Under the pieces are notes generated by a model, which was not told the DNA's origin, made no database searches, and saw only the letters and a list, made by a program, of their open reading frames with translations. From positions 62,001-126,000 of the forward strand of contig NZ_VTRS01000006.1 in the NCBI RefSeq assembly GCF_008641065.1: a stretch of DNA of 64,000 bases, in the 5' to 3' direction. Positions 35,325 to 45,204 of the stretch are shown here, in pieces (the first letter of the stretch is position 1; every line of letters begins with the position of its first letter). This DNA comes from Rhabdaerophilum calidifontis (GTDB lineage: Bacteria; Pseudomonadota; Alphaproteobacteria; Rhizobiales; Beijerinckiaceae). The position numbers and the translations under genes are program-made.

Positions 35325-36733
35325 GGCGCCGCCTCCTCCGCCGCGCGCGCGTTCCGGCGGATGAAATCCATCAGCGCCGCCGCGTCGTTCGCGACCCGCG
35401 CGATGCGTTCGGGGGCGGACATCAGATGCGCGAGCCGCGCCGGCAGCGGCGCCTCGGCGCCGGCCAGCGCGCGCATTTCCTCGGGAAACTTCGCCGGCGC
35501 CGCGGTCGCCAGCACGACGATCGGCACCGCGGGGTCGATCGCCGCCCGGTCCGCGGCGACGATGCCGGTCGCGGTATGCGGATCGGTGAGATAGGCGGCG
35601 CGGTCGCGGGTCTCGCGGATGGCGGCCGCCACCGCCTCCTCCCCGGCGCGGAACGCCTGGAACCCGGCGCGGATCGCCGCCAGGGCCGGCTCCGGCACGG
35701 TGAAGGCGCCCGATTGGCGCAGGCCGGCCATCATCCGCCGCACCGCCCCGGCATCGCGCTCCGTGGCCTCGAACAGCAGCCGCTCGAAATTCGACGAGAT
35801 CTGGATATCCATCGAGGGCGAGGAGGTCGCCTCGACCGCCGCCATCTCGTAGCGCCCCGTCGCGAGCGTGCGCGCGAGGATGTCGTTGGAATTGGTGGCG
35901 ATGACGAGCGTCTCGACCGGCAGCCCCATCCGCCTGGCGACATGGCCGGCGAAGATGTCGCCGAAATTGCCGGTCGGCACCGCGAAGGCCACCTTGCGGT
36001 GCGGTGCGCCGAGCGCCACGGCGGCGACGAAATAATACGACACCTGCGCGACGATCCGCGCCCAGTTGATCGAATTGACGCCCGAGAGGCGTATGGAATC
36101 GCGGAAATCATGCGCGTTGAACAGCGCCTTCACGAGGTTCTGGCAATCGTCGAAGGTGCCGGGGATCGCGAGCGCGTGGATATGTGCCTCTCCTGGGGTG
36201 GTCATCATCCGGCGCTGGACGTCCGAGACGCGGCCATCGGGGAAGAGGATGAACACATCCGTCCGGGTCGAGGCGCGGAACGCCTCGATCGCCGCGCCGC
36301 CGGTATCCCCCGAGGTCGCCCCGACGATCGTCGCGCGGCCACCGCGCACCCCGAGCGCGTGGTCCATCAGCCGCGCGAGAAGCTGCATCGCCACATCCTT
36401 GAAGGCGAGGGTCGGGCCATGGAACAGTTCGAGCACGAACCGGTTCGGGCCGATCTGCTGCAGCGGCGTCACCGCCTGATGCCCGAACCCGGCATAGGCG
36501 GCCTCGGTCGCCGCCGCGAGCACCGGGTCCGGAATGGTCCCGCCGGTGAAGCGGCGGATGATGTCGAAGGCCACGGCATGGAACGGCCGGCCGGCATAGG
36601 CGGCGATCTCGGCCGGGCTCACCCGCGGCCAGGTTTCCGGCAGGTAGAGCCCGCCATCGCGGGCGAGGCCCGCCAGCAGGGCTTCGGAGAAATCGAGGGA
36701 AGGGGCCTCGCCCCGGGTCGAGATGTAGCGCAT
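35321..36733 (-). CDS. thrC: Threonine synthase
   Basis: This PLP enzyme turns O-phosphohomoserine into threonine. The 470-residue protein starts MRYISTRGEAPSLDFSEALLAGLARDGGLY in the manner of the long (type 2) threonine synthases, has the PLP lysine in HGPTLAFKDVAMQ (Lys112), ATSGDTGGAAIEAF, and VPTGNFGDIFAGH. With thrB at 28.1 kb the window holds the last two steps of threonine synthesis. It is 31 bp downstream of surf1 in the oxidase gene run. Confidence 0.97.
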   Translation of the reverse strand: MRYISTRGEAPSLDFSEALLAGLARDGGLYLPETWPRVSPAEIAAYAGRPFHAVAFDIIRRFTGGTIPDPVLAAATEAAYAGFGHQAVTPLQQIGPNRFVLELFHGPTLAFKDVAMQLLARLMDHALGVRGGRATIVGATSGDTGGAAIEAFRASTRTDVFILFPDGRVSDVQRRMMTTPGEAHIHALAIPGTFDDCQNLVKALFNAHDFRDSIRLSGVNSINWARIVAQVSYYFVAAVALGAPHRKVAFAVPTGNFGDIFAGHVARRMGLPVETLVIATNSNDILARTLATGRYEMAAVEATSSPSMDIQISSNFERLLFEATERDAGAVRRMMAGLRQSGAFTVPEPALAAIRAGFQAFRAGEEAVAAAIRETRDRAAYLTDPHTATGIVAADRAAIDPAVPIVVLATAAPAKFPEEMRALAGAEAPLPARLAHLMSAPERIARVANDAAALMDFIRRNARAAEEAAP

Positions 36734-36764
36734 GCCGCCCCTCTAGCGAAATCGCGGCGGCTTG

Positions 36765-37535
36765 TCAGCGCGCCTCTTCATCCTGCCGCCGCCGCTGTCG
36801 GAGAAACACGGCCAGCACGACGAGATTGGTGGCGGCGAGCCCCCACCAGGTGAGGGCGTAGGTCAGGTGGTTGTTGGGGATCGCGGCCAGAAAGGCGGCC
36901 GGCTCGATGCCGAAGGGGGGCGCCTGTTCCCCGGGCTCTGCTTCGCGATCGATGAATCGTTCATAGAGATAACTCGCGGCCTCGGCATGGATCGCGCCGG
37001 GCAATCCCGCTCTGAGCGCCATTTCCTCGGTCGAGCGATGGAACCAGACATCTCTTGCCGGGTCATTGCGGGGCTGGAACAGGCCCGGCTTCTCGCCGGG
37101 ACGGAGAAACCCGGTCACCGTCACCGGATCCTCCGGCCGGTCATGGGACGGAATGCGCCCGTCTGGCGGCGTGGGAAGGAAACCGCGATTCACATAGACA
37201 TTCGTGAGGCTGCACTTGCCGTCCGTGCCGCAGATCCGGGTGATGAACGGGGTCATCACGAAGACGCCGAAGCCGCCGCCACGCCCGTCCTTGCCGGCGG
37301 GGCGCGAGGTTCGCACATAGGCCGAGCGCTCATGTGCGTAGCGGCCCCGGAGCACGACGCGCGACCAGAGCGGCGCGCCGGAAAGGGCGCGTGGCGGAGA
37401 GCTCGCCGCCTGTTCGATGGCCGCCAGGAAGGCGGCCTTCTCCTTGCGCCGCTCCCATTGCCAGAAGCCGAGCCCGGCTTGCAGCGCGGTGACCGTCGCG
37501 ATGAAGGCGAGGAAGAGGCGCAGCCGCCAACTCAT
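36765..37535 (-). CDS. SURF1 family cytochrome oxidase assembly protein
   Basis: The 256-residue protein has the SURF1 layout: a transmembrane helix at each end (about 5-22 and 228-246) and a periplasmic domain with GFWQWERRKEKAA, VYVNRGFLP, and the C-terminal NNHLTYALTWWGLA motif. SURF1 helps heme a insertion into subunit I of aa3 oxidase. It lies 52 bp downstream of the DUF983 gene in the cta operon. Confidence 0.94.
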   Translation of the reverse strand: MSWRLRLFLAFIATVTALQAGLGFWQWERRKEKAAFLAAIEQAASSPPRALSGAPLWSRVVLRGRYAHERSAYVRTSRPAGKDGRGGGFGVFVMTPFITRICGTDGKCSLTNVYVNRGFLPTPPDGRIPSHDRPEDPVTVTGFLRPGEKPGLFQPRNDPARDVWFHRSTEEMALRAGLPGAIHAEAASYLYERFIDREAEPGEQAPPFGIEPAAFLAAIPNNHLTYALTWWGLAATNLVVLAVFLRQRRRQDEEAR

Positions 37536-37587
37536 GCGGCCCCCGCGGCGCGGCGCGCAGGGCCGGTGGCGCGGGGCGCGCGCGGCC

Positions 37588-37992
37588 TCACCGCGACAGC
37601 CGCCCTTCCTCGGCCTTGTTGCGGAACTGGAGGCCGATCATCAGCGCCTTGAGCGGCCGCAGCAGCGCGAGGCAGACGAGGATCGTCAGCGGCAGGAACA
37701 GCGCGAGATGCAGCCAGAACGGCGGCTCGTAGGCGATCTCGACATAGAGCGCGAGCCCGATGATCAGGAACCCGGCGATCAGGATCACGAACACCGCCGG
37801 CCCGTCTCCCGAATCGGCGAAGGCATAATCGAGCCCGCAGGCGCGGCAGCCCGGCGCGAGCTTGAGGAAGCCAGCGAAGAGTCGCCCCTCGCCGCAGCGC
37901 GGGCAGCGCCCGCCGAGCGCGGCCGAGACCGGATCATCGGCCATCGGGCCGGAATAGGGCGCGGGTGTCTCGGAGGGGCCGGCTGTCATCAT
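37588..37992 (-). CDS. DUF983 membrane protein
   Basis: The 134-residue protein has a zinc-ribbon-like start (GRCPRCGEGRLF...PGCRACGLDY) followed by two membrane helices (about 66-85 and 92-112), the standard DUF983 architecture. The family is regularly found between coxIII and surf1 in alphaproteobacteria, so a role in oxidase assembly is likely but undefined. ATGATG start; the internal Met17 is an alternative. Confidence 0.9.
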   Translation of the reverse strand: MMTAGPSETPAPYSGPMADDPVSAALGGRCPRCGEGRLFAGFLKLAPGCRACGLDYAFADSGDGPAVFVILIAGFLIIGLALYVEIAYEPPFWLHLALFLPLTILVCLALLRPLKALMIGLQFRNKAEEGRLSR

Positions 37993-38011
37993 CGTCTTTC
38001 CGGGTGGAACG

Positions 38012-38035
38012 AAAAGGGCGGCCGGTGCCGCCCTT
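38012..38035 (-). terminator. Hairpin after ctaE
   Basis: AAGGGCGGC (38014-38022) and GCCGCCCTT (38027-38035) form a perfect 9-bp stem with a 4-nt loop; on the minus strand it is followed by TTC. It lies between the ctaE stop and the DUF983 start and could be a partial terminator that lowers expression of the downstream assembly genes. Confidence 0.6.
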
Positions 38036-38053
38036 GTCCTTCTTCGGGGTGCG

Positions 38054-38926
38054 TCAATGCGCTCCGGCAGCGCCGGCCGCCGCGCCGTAATTCGAGCCCC
38101 AGAAATAGATCGCCGCGAACAGGAACAGCCAGACCACGTCGACGAAATGCCAGTACCAGGCCGCGAATTCGAAGCCGAGATGCTGTTTCGGCGTGAAATC
38201 GCCGCGATAGGCGCGGATCAGGCAGATGGCGAGGAAGATCGTTCCCACCAGCACGTGGAAACCGTGGAACCCGGTCGCCATGAAGAAGGTGGCGCCGTAG
38301 ATATGGCCCGAGAACTTGAAGCCGGCATGGCTGTATTCATAGGCCTGCACGAAGCTGAACAGCACGCCCAGCGCCACCGTGAGCCACAGGCCCTTCTTCA
38401 GCCCCTCGCGGTCGCCGTGCAGCAGCGCGTGATGCGCCCAGGTGACCGTAGTGCCCGAGGTGAGGAGGATCAGCGTGTTGAAGAGCGGCAGATCCCAGGG
38501 GCTGAACACGGCGATGCCCTTGGGCGGCCAATGCCCGCCGGTCAGCTCGGTGCGCTGGAACTGGATCGCCTCGCCCGGCCAGAGGGCGGCGTCGAAATAG
38601 GCCCAGAACCAGGCGACGAAGAACATCACCTCGGAGGCGATGAACAGGATCATTCCGTAGCGATGATGCATCTGGACGACGCGCGTATGATCGCCCGAAT
38701 TCGCCTCGCGCACGACATCGGACCACCAGCCATACATGGTGTAGAGCACGCCGAGGAAGCCGGCGAAGAACAGAAAGGAGCCCATCGGCAGGCCGCCAAG
38801 GGTCATCTTCTTCATCCACATCACCGCGCCGACGGCCATGACGAAGGCCGAGACCGAGCCGACGAACGGCCACGGGCTCAAAGGCAGGATATGATAATCG
38901 TGGTTCTTCGCGTGCGCGTCGGCCAT
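38054..38926 (-). CDS. ctaE: Cytochrome c oxidase subunit III
   Basis: The 290-residue membrane protein begins [21 protein letters not shown] and has seven helices with [37 protein letters not shown] and [19 protein letters not shown]. It is the structural subunit III of the aa3 oxidase. It follows ctaG by 19 bp. Confidence 0.97.
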   Translation of the reverse strand: MADAHAKNHDYHILPLSPWPFVGSVSAFVMAVGAVMWMKKMTLGGLPMGSFLFFAGFLGVLYTMYGWWSDVVREANSGDHTRVVQMHHRYGMILFIASEVMFFVAWFWAYFDAALWPGEAIQFQRTELTGGHWPPKGIAVFSPWDLPLFNTLILLTSGTTVTWAHHALLHGDREGLKKGLWLTVALGVLFSFVQAYEYSHAGFKFSGHIYGATFFMATGFHGFHVLVGTIFLAICLIRAYRGDFTPKQHLGFEFAAWYWHFVDVVWLFLFAAIYFWGSNYGAAAGAAGAH

Positions 38927-38945
38927 GAGCGAAAGGCCCCCCTTC

Positions 38946-39587
38946 CTAGTTCGAACCCGCGGCGGGCGCCCCGCCCGACGACGTGGTCAGTACCCCGGCA
39001 TTCGCGAGCGGTCTCGCTGCGTTTCTGACCGGAAAAAACGTGTAAGACAAGGTGATTTGCTGGATCGATTCCAGCTCCCGCTCCCGGACGATCGCCGGAT
39101 CGATGAAGAACACCACCTCCTCGACGCGCGTCTCGCCGGGCTGGAGGGTCTGCTCCGTGAAGCAGAAGCAGGTGATCTTGTTGAAAAAGGCCCCGGTCTG
39201 CTCCGGCGTCACATTGAAGCTGGCGATTCCCGTCGTCGCCACCTCGCGCATGTTGCGCAGGCGATAGCCGACCGTCCGCACCTCGCCGACCCGGATCGTC
39301 ACCGTTTCCATCTCGGGCTCGAAGCGCCAGCCGAGCCCCGCTGCGACATTGGCATCGAAGCGGATGGTGAATTCGCGGGTTCCGGTCTCGGCCGGCGCGG
39401 CGCTCGCGATCATCGGCGTGCCGCCGAAGCCGGTCACGCGGCAGAAGAGATCGTAAAGCGGCACCGCGGCGAACGAGGCGCCGAGCATCACGCAGAAGCC
39501 GCCTGCGACCATCGCTGCGACGCGACGGTTCTTGGCCGGGTCGATGACGACCGGTTGTGGCGAGAGCGTGGGGTGAGGCGCTTCCAT
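38946..39587 (-). CDS. ctaG: Cytochrome c oxidase assembly protein CtaG/Cox11
   Basis: The 213-residue copper chaperone delivers Cu(I) to the CuB site of subunit I. It has a single N-terminal membrane helix (about 22-41) and the periplasmic beta domain with [12 protein letters not shown], the copper-binding [11 protein letters not shown] and VVFFIDPAI. The ATG at 39587 is used; the frame is open 25 codons further but those overlap ctaF. It is 8 bp downstream of ctaF. Confidence 0.96.
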   Translation of the reverse strand: MEAPHPTLSPQPVVIDPAKNRRVAAMVAGGFCVMLGASFAAVPLYDLFCRVTGFGGTPMIASAAPAETGTREFTIRFDANVAAGLGWRFEPEMETVTIRVGEVRTVGYRLRNMREVATTGIASFNVTPEQTGAFFNKITCFCFTEQTLQPGETRVEEVVFFIDPAIVRERELESIQQITLSYTFFPVRNAARPLANAGVLTTSSGGAPAAGSN

Positions 39588-39595
39588 AGTTCCCC

Positions 39596-39763
39596 TCACA
39601 TCGGCCGGCTGAGGATCGCCGGCCCCATCTTGAACACGGTGATCGCGTAGAAAAGCAGGCACAGGGCCGCCACCGCCAGACCGATCGCGCGGTTGCGCCG
39701 GCGCCGCGATGCCTCTTCCGCCGCGGTCAGACGCAGGCCCTCGGGCTCCTCGCCGGTCGTCAT
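39596..39763 (-). CDS. ctaF: CtaF/CoxF-like small membrane protein
   Basis: This 55-residue gene lies between ctaB and ctaG, the usual position of coxF. It has a charged N-terminus ([10 protein letters not shown]) and one membrane helix ([21 protein letters not shown]). The small protein's role in oxidase assembly or stability is not established. The ATG overlaps the ctaB stop (ATGA). Confidence 0.85.
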   Translation of the reverse strand: MTTGEEPEGLRLTAAEEASRRRRNRAIGLAVAALCLLFYAITVFKMGPAILSRPM

Positions 39764-40707
39764 GCCCAGCCTCCCGGCAGCAGCGGCGCCAGCCGGCCCG
39801 CGCTCCATTCGAGGAGCAGCGCCGCGAACAGCGCGAAGAGATAGAGGATCGAGCCCCCGAACATGCGCCAGCAGGCGCGGGCGAGGCGGTCCGGCGTCGG
39901 CGCGCGCAGGATCGCGAACGCCCAGACGAGCATCAGCAAGCCGCCCCCGAACCCCGCCACGGCATAGACCGGGCCCGCAAAGCCGAGCGCCAGCGGCACG
40001 AGCGCGAAGGGCACGAGAACCAAGGTGTAGAGCAGGATCTGCATCCGCGTCGCGCGCTCGCCCGCGACATTCGGCAGCATCGGGATGCCGGCACGGCCAT
40101 AATCGCCGGATTTGACGAGCGCCAGCGCCCAGAAATGCGGCGGCGTCCACAGGAAGATGATCGCGAACAGCACCAGCGGCTCCACCGCCAGCGAGCCCGT
40201 TACCGCCGCCCAGCCGATCACCGGCGGCAGCGCGCCCGCAGCGCCGCCGATCACGATGTTCTGCGCCGTGCGCCGCTTGAGGAGCATGGTGTAGACGACC
40301 GCGTAGAAGAAGATCGTGAAGGCGAGAAGCCCGGCGGCGACCCAGTTCGTCGCAAGGCCGAGCACCATCACCGAGAAGAAGGCCAGGCAGAGGCCGAAGG
40401 CGAGCGCCTCCTCCCGCGTCACGCGCCCGGCGGGAATCGGCCGGTTCGCGGTGCGGCGCATCAGCGCATCCGTCTCGGCCTCATACCACATGTTGAGCGC
40501 GCCGGAGGCGCCGCCGCCGACGGCGATGGCGAGGATGGCGGTCGCGCCGATCACCGGATGGATGGCGCCCGGCGCGAGCAGCAGCCCGACCAGGGCCGTG
40601 AAGACGACGAGCGACATCACCCGCGGCTTGAGCAGGGCGAGGAAATCCGCAGGGTCGGCGTTGGAGATCAGCGTCTCACGCCGCAGGTCGGCACCCAGAT
40701 CGCTCAC
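39760..40707 (-). CDS. ctaB: Protoheme IX farnesyltransferase
   Basis: The enzyme converts heme b to heme o, the precursor of heme a for this oxidase. The 315-residue membrane protein contains the UbiA-superfamily Asp motif [23 protein letters not shown], the [23 protein letters not shown] loop and [13 protein letters not shown], given as separate blocks. It is translationally coupled to ctaF and follows ctaD after a 57-bp gap with a hairpin. Confidence 0.97.
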   Translation of the reverse strand: MSDLGADLRRETLISNADPADFLALLKPRVMSLVVFTALVGLLLAPGAIHPVIGATAILAIAVGGGASGALNMWYEAETDALMRRTANRPIPAGRVTREEALAFGLCLAFFSVMVLGLATNWVAAGLLAFTIFFYAVVYTMLLKRRTAQNIVIGGAAGALPPVIGWAAVTGSLAVEPLVLFAIIFLWTPPHFWALALVKSGDYGRAGIPMLPNVAGERATRMQILLYTLVLVPFALVPLALGFAGPVYAVAGFGGGLLMLVWAFAILRAPTPDRLARACWRMFGGSILYLFALFAALLLEWSAGRLAPLLPGGWA

Positions 40708-40732
40708 GTCGTTCGGTTCCGTTCGACAGGGC

Positions 40733-40755
40733 GGGAGGCCCGCGCGGGGCCTCCC
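40733..40755 (-). other. Strong hairpin between ctaD and ctaB
   Basis: GGGAGGCCC (40733-40741) and GGGCCTCCC (40747-40755) make a perfect 9-bp stem with a 5-nt loop in the gap between ctaD and ctaB. There is no T-run on the minus strand, so it is more likely an RNA-stability or processing element that sets subunit versus assembly-factor levels than a terminator. Confidence 0.55.
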
Positions 40756-40764
40756 GGGCTTTGG

Positions 40765-42411
<1,647 letters not shown>

Positions 42412-43338
42412 TCAGCGCGCGAAGGGGGTCGCGTCGGCGGTCTTCGTCGGCGCGTCGGTCGAGGCGAATTTCTTCTTCGCGTCGGCGAGCCAGGCGACGT
42501 ATTCCGCCTCCGGCACGACCTTGATCGCGAGCGGCATGAAGGCGTGGTCCTTGCCGCACAGCTCCGAGCACTGGCCGTAATAGATGCCCTCGCGCGTCGC
42601 CTTGAACCAGGTCTGGTTCAGGCGTCCCGGCACCGCATCGACCTTGACGCCGAACGAGGGCATCGCGAAGGCATGCAGCACGTCCGCCGCGGTCACCTGC
42701 ACCTGCACAACCTTGTTCACCGGCACCACCGCGACATTGTCGACCGCGAGCAGACGGGGCAGATCCTCGGCCTTGGCCTTGCCCTCAGCCACGAGCTTGC
42801 GGATATCCTCTTCAGCGAGCATCCGCGCCTCGAATTCGAAGCCGCCGCCGGCATCCTTCGGATATTCGAACTTCCAATACCAGGCATGGCCCGTGAGCTT
42901 CAGCGTCAGGTCCGGCTTCGGCACCACGATCTGCTCCTTGAGCAGCCGGAAGGACGGGATCGCGATCACGACCAGGATCAGCACCGGGATCAACGTCCAG
43001 GCGACTTCGAGCCCGGCATGATGCGTGGTCTTCGAGGGGGTCGGGTTCGCCTTGGCGTTGAACCGCGCGACCACGATCGCCAGCAGCACCAGCACGAACA
43101 GCGTGATCACCGTGATGATCGGCATCAGCAGCGCATTGTGGAACCAGTGGATATCCTGCGCGACCGGCGTTGCCGCGCTCTGCAGCCCGATCTGCCAGGG
43201 CGTGGCCTGCCCGTATCCTGCGGCGGCGACGCCCGGCATTGCGCAGAGCGCGCCCGCCGAGACCGATCGGAGCACTCCTCCCGGAGTCGTCGTCCGAGCC
43301 AGCGCGCCAAGCGCGCGATTGATCGACGTCAAAGCCAT
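42412..43338 (-). CDS. ctaC: Cytochrome c oxidase subunit II
   Basis: The 308-residue subunit has a signal/anchor, two membrane helices (about 60-80 and 110-125) and the periplasmic CuA domain with WYWKFEYP, HAFAMPSFGVKVDAVPG and the CuA motif CSELCGKDHAFM. The ATG at 43338 with GGGGAG upstream is used; GTG 12 bp earlier would sit directly on that site. First gene of the minus-strand oxidase operon. Confidence 0.96.
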   Translation of the reverse strand: MALTSINRALGALARTTTPGGVLRSVSAGALCAMPGVAAAGYGQATPWQIGLQSAATPVAQDIHWFHNALLMPIITVITLFVLVLLAIVVARFNAKANPTPSKTTHHAGLEVAWTLIPVLILVVIAIPSFRLLKEQIVVPKPDLTLKLTGHAWYWKFEYPKDAGGGFEFEARMLAEEDIRKLVAEGKAKAEDLPRLLAVDNVAVVPVNKVVQVQVTAADVLHAFAMPSFGVKVDAVPGRLNQTWFKATREGIYYGQCSELCGKDHAFMPLAIKVVPEAEYVAWLADAKKKFASTDAPTKTADATPFAR

Positions 43339-43477
43339 GGCCGCTGCCACTCCCCTAAAACCCGCCCCGGATCCGGTCGGTCTTCGCGCCGGATTGCCAC
43401 CGGCGCCGGGATCTTCGATCGCCCCGATCCGGTGGGGCGGAAATCCGCGCACTCATATGCGTGCTTGCGTATATGAT

Positions 43478-43500
43478 CCCGATCACTATTCATGATCGGG
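43478..43500 (-). promoter_or_regulatory. Perfect 8-bp inverted repeat over the putative ctaC promoter
   Basis: CCCGATCA (43478-43485) and TGATCGGG (43493-43500) are exact reverse complements 7 bp apart. On the minus strand TTGCAT (43512-43507) lies just upstream and a weak AATAGT lies between the arms, so a bound protein would occlude the promoter of the oxidase operon. The regulator is unknown. Confidence 0.5.
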
Positions 43501-43641
43501 GCGATGATGCAAGGCCGGGCGAGCCCAGCTTTGCCTTTTCCACTTAAGCGGATTTTCGATGAAGGCAAGCGCGCCGAAAGCAGCGGCGTCCGTTCGCCGC
43601 AGCGCGCTGGCAGGGCTTCCGGCAATGGGGTTTCCGCTTTC

Positions 43642-43668
43642 TTGACACGGGGGACGGCTCTGTTAGGC
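43642..43668 (+). promoter_or_regulatory. Candidate promoter of the ialB-like gene
   Basis: TTGACA (43642-43647) is followed after 15 bp by TTAGGC (43663-43668). The same TTGACA-N15-TTAGG layout occurs upstream of the glycine riboswitch at 44904-44930. Confidence 0.45.
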
Positions 43669-43703
43669 CAATCACCTGCCGAACTCGCGGAGTCACCCGA
43701 GCC

Positions 43704-44264
43704 TTGCCCCAGAGCCTTCCGTTTCCCCGCTCCATTCGTCGCGCCGTCGCCGCTCTTGCGCTGCTTGCCGGCCTCGTGGCTCCGGCCTGCGCGCAGGGCG
43801 CGCTCAAGGGCAAGTTCGGGGATTGGCAGCATCGCTGCGACACGCCGGCCGCGACCGGGATCGAGCAATGCATCCTGATCCAGAACGTGCTCGACCAATC
43901 GGATCTCAATCTCGCGGTGGTCGTCCTGCGCGTCGAGGACACGCTCGCTACCGCCGAGGCACGCAAGAAGGATGCCAAGGCCCCGCCGGTGCGCCGGCCG
44001 GTGCTGCGCGTCATCGCGCCGCTCGGCATCCTGCTGCCGCGCGGACTTGGCCTGAAGATCGACGACAGGGAGATCGGCTCGACCGGCTTCGTGCGCTGCC
44101 TCGAATCGGGCTGCGTGGCCGAGGTCGACATGGACCAGAGCTTGATCGACAGCTTCAGGAAGGGCAAGGTTGCATTGTTCGCGGTGTTCCTGACGCCGGA
44201 GGAGGGGCGGGGCCTGCCGGTCACGCTCGCCGGGTTCGAACAGGGCTTCGCGCAACTGAAGTGA
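43704..44264 (+). CDS. Invasion-associated locus B (IalB) family exported protein
   Basis: The 186-residue protein has a signal peptide (cleavage about residue 31, ACAQG) and an IalB-type core: GKFGDWQHRCDT, QCILIQNVLDQ, VLRVIAPLGILLPRGLGLKID and FVRCLESGCVAEV. IalB of Bartonella is linked to erythrocyte invasion, but homologues are common in free-living Hyphomicrobiales, so a general envelope role is more likely. No ATG is available in frame; the TTG at 43704 is the probable start. A TTGACA element lies about 60 bp upstream. Confidence 0.86.
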   Translation: MPQSLPFPRSIRRAVAALALLAGLVAPACAQGALKGKFGDWQHRCDTPAATGIEQCILIQNVLDQSDLNLAVVVLRVEDTLATAEARKKDAKAPPVRRPVLRVIAPLGILLPRGLGLKIDDREIGSTGFVRCLESGCVAEVDMDQSLIDSFRKGKVALFAVFLTPEEGRGLPVTLAGFEQGFAQLK

Positions 44265-44292
44265 GTCCCTTCCGCCGCCATCCCGAGGATGA

Positions 44293-44907
44293 ATGCCCGT
44301 GAGTGCCCGCGTCCCGTCCCGCTTCGTCCGCCTTGCCGCCCTCTGTCTCGCCGGCGCCGGCCTCGCCGCCTGCTCGGGCACGACCGCGACGCAGAGCGAG
44401 AAGACGTTCACCGAGCGCTTTCTCTTCGCCGGCACCAAGCTGCCCGAGCAGAAGGAGACATCCGAGGCGAGCCGGCGCGAACTCGGCTGCCCCTCGGCGC
44501 GGATCCTCGAGGGAACCGGGGTTTTCCGGGCGGGCGATGCCGGGGGCGCACGCGGGGTTACCTTCCAGGCGGCGATCAACGATCTCGCGCGCGAATGTAA
44601 CCCCGATGGTGAGGTGATGCGGATCCGGGTCGGCGTGCAGGGCCGCGTGCTGCTCGGGGATAGCGGCAAGCCCGGCACCGTGACCGTCCCGCTCCGGGTC
44701 GCGGTACGCGGCAATGGCCAGACGGTCTATTCGCGGCTCGTGCCGTTGGCGGTGACGATTCCGTCCAACGACACCCAGGCGAGCTTTGTCGTGATCGACG
44801 ACCAGATCGCCCTGCCGATCACGGGGGAGGATCCCGGCGAATATTATTCCATCCTTGTCGGCATCGATCCACAGGGCGCCCGGCCGGAGCGACGCCGGCG
44901 GCGTTGA
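44293..44907 (+). CDS. Predicted lipoprotein, conserved hypothetical
   Basis: The 204-residue protein has a lipoprotein signal with lipobox LAAC (Cys27). The mature part has FTERFLFAGTKLPEQ, GCPSARILEGTGVFR and a beta-rich region LRVAVRGNGQTVYSRLVPLAVTIPS. It resembles an uncharacterised alphaproteobacterial family regularly seen near gcvT. It lies 28 bp after the ialB-like stop and the two are probably co-transcribed. Confidence 0.75.
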   Translation: MPVSARVPSRFVRLAALCLAGAGLAACSGTTATQSEKTFTERFLFAGTKLPEQKETSEASRRELGCPSARILEGTGVFRAGDAGGARGVTFQAAINDLARECNPDGEVMRIRVGVQGRVLLGDSGKPGTVTVPLRVAVRGNGQTVYSRLVPLAVTIPSNDTQASFVVIDDQIALPITGEDPGEYYSILVGIDPQGARPERRRRR

Positions 44908-44930
44908 CAGGCCCCGGAAATCCGTTAGGG
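44904..44930 (+). promoter_or_regulatory. Candidate promoter of the glycine riboswitch-gcv operon
   Basis: TTGACA (44904-44909) with 15 bp to TTAGGG (44925-44930) precedes the first aptamer by about 25 bp. The -35 element overlaps the stop codon of the upstream lipoprotein gene. Confidence 0.45.
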
Positions 44931-44955
44931 GTCTTAGCATAGGCCATCTCCCGCG

Positions 44956-45142
44956 CGGGAGAGAGCGGAAGGCTTCGGCCCGCCGCCGCCGAAGGCGCAA
45001 CCGCCCCGGAAACGCTCAGGCAAAAGGACCGCGCGAGAAAAGCCGCTCTGGAAAGCGAGGGCGCGCCCTCCACCGACGGAGTAAGCGGGTTGCCCGGCAG
45101 GCGGCGCCCCGCGAAATCTCTCAGGTCCCGTGACAGAGGGGG
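44956..45142 (+). ncRNA. Tandem glycine riboswitch
   Basis: Two glycine aptamers are recognisable. Aptamer 1 starts CGGGAGAGAG (about 44956), continues through CCGAAGGCGCAACCGCC (44989-45005) and ends with GCTCAGGCAAAAGGACCG (45014-45031). Aptamer 2 starts CTCTGGAAAGC (45046), has CACCGACGGAGTAAGC (45071-45086) and closes with AATCTCTCAGGTCCCG and CAGAGGGGGC (to 45142). Order, conserved AGG/CAGG cores and the short linker match the cooperative tandem glycine riboswitch. It lies upstream of gcvT and normally switches on glycine cleavage when glycine is high. Confidence 0.92.
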
Positions 45143-45204
45143 CAGCCGCGTTCCGTGAGGACGCGCTGACACCTGTTGACGGAGGCGGCTGCGGCCGGGC
45201 GCGG

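Larger units (their letters stand above)
43339..43703. other. 365-bp divergent intergenic region between ctaC and the ialB-like gene
   Basis: This gap separates two divergent transcription units. It carries the operator-like inverted repeat at 43478-43500 and, on the other side, a TTGACA promoter candidate at 43642-43668. A short open frame from 43492 overlaps the ialB-like gene in another frame and is not supported. I see no RNA gene in it. Confidence 0.6.

Noticed and set aside
43492-43878. A 128-codon frame between ctaC and ialB
   Set aside because: It overlaps the ialB-like gene in another frame and has no family features.
43704-44264. Virulence factor reading of the IalB-like protein
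   Set aside because: IalB-family proteins are common in environmental Hyphomicrobiales, and no other virulence gene is nearby.
45130-45204. GTG start for gcvT at 45130
   Set aside because: The start would lie inside the second glycine aptamer; the ATG at 45205 gives the usual GcvT N-terminus.
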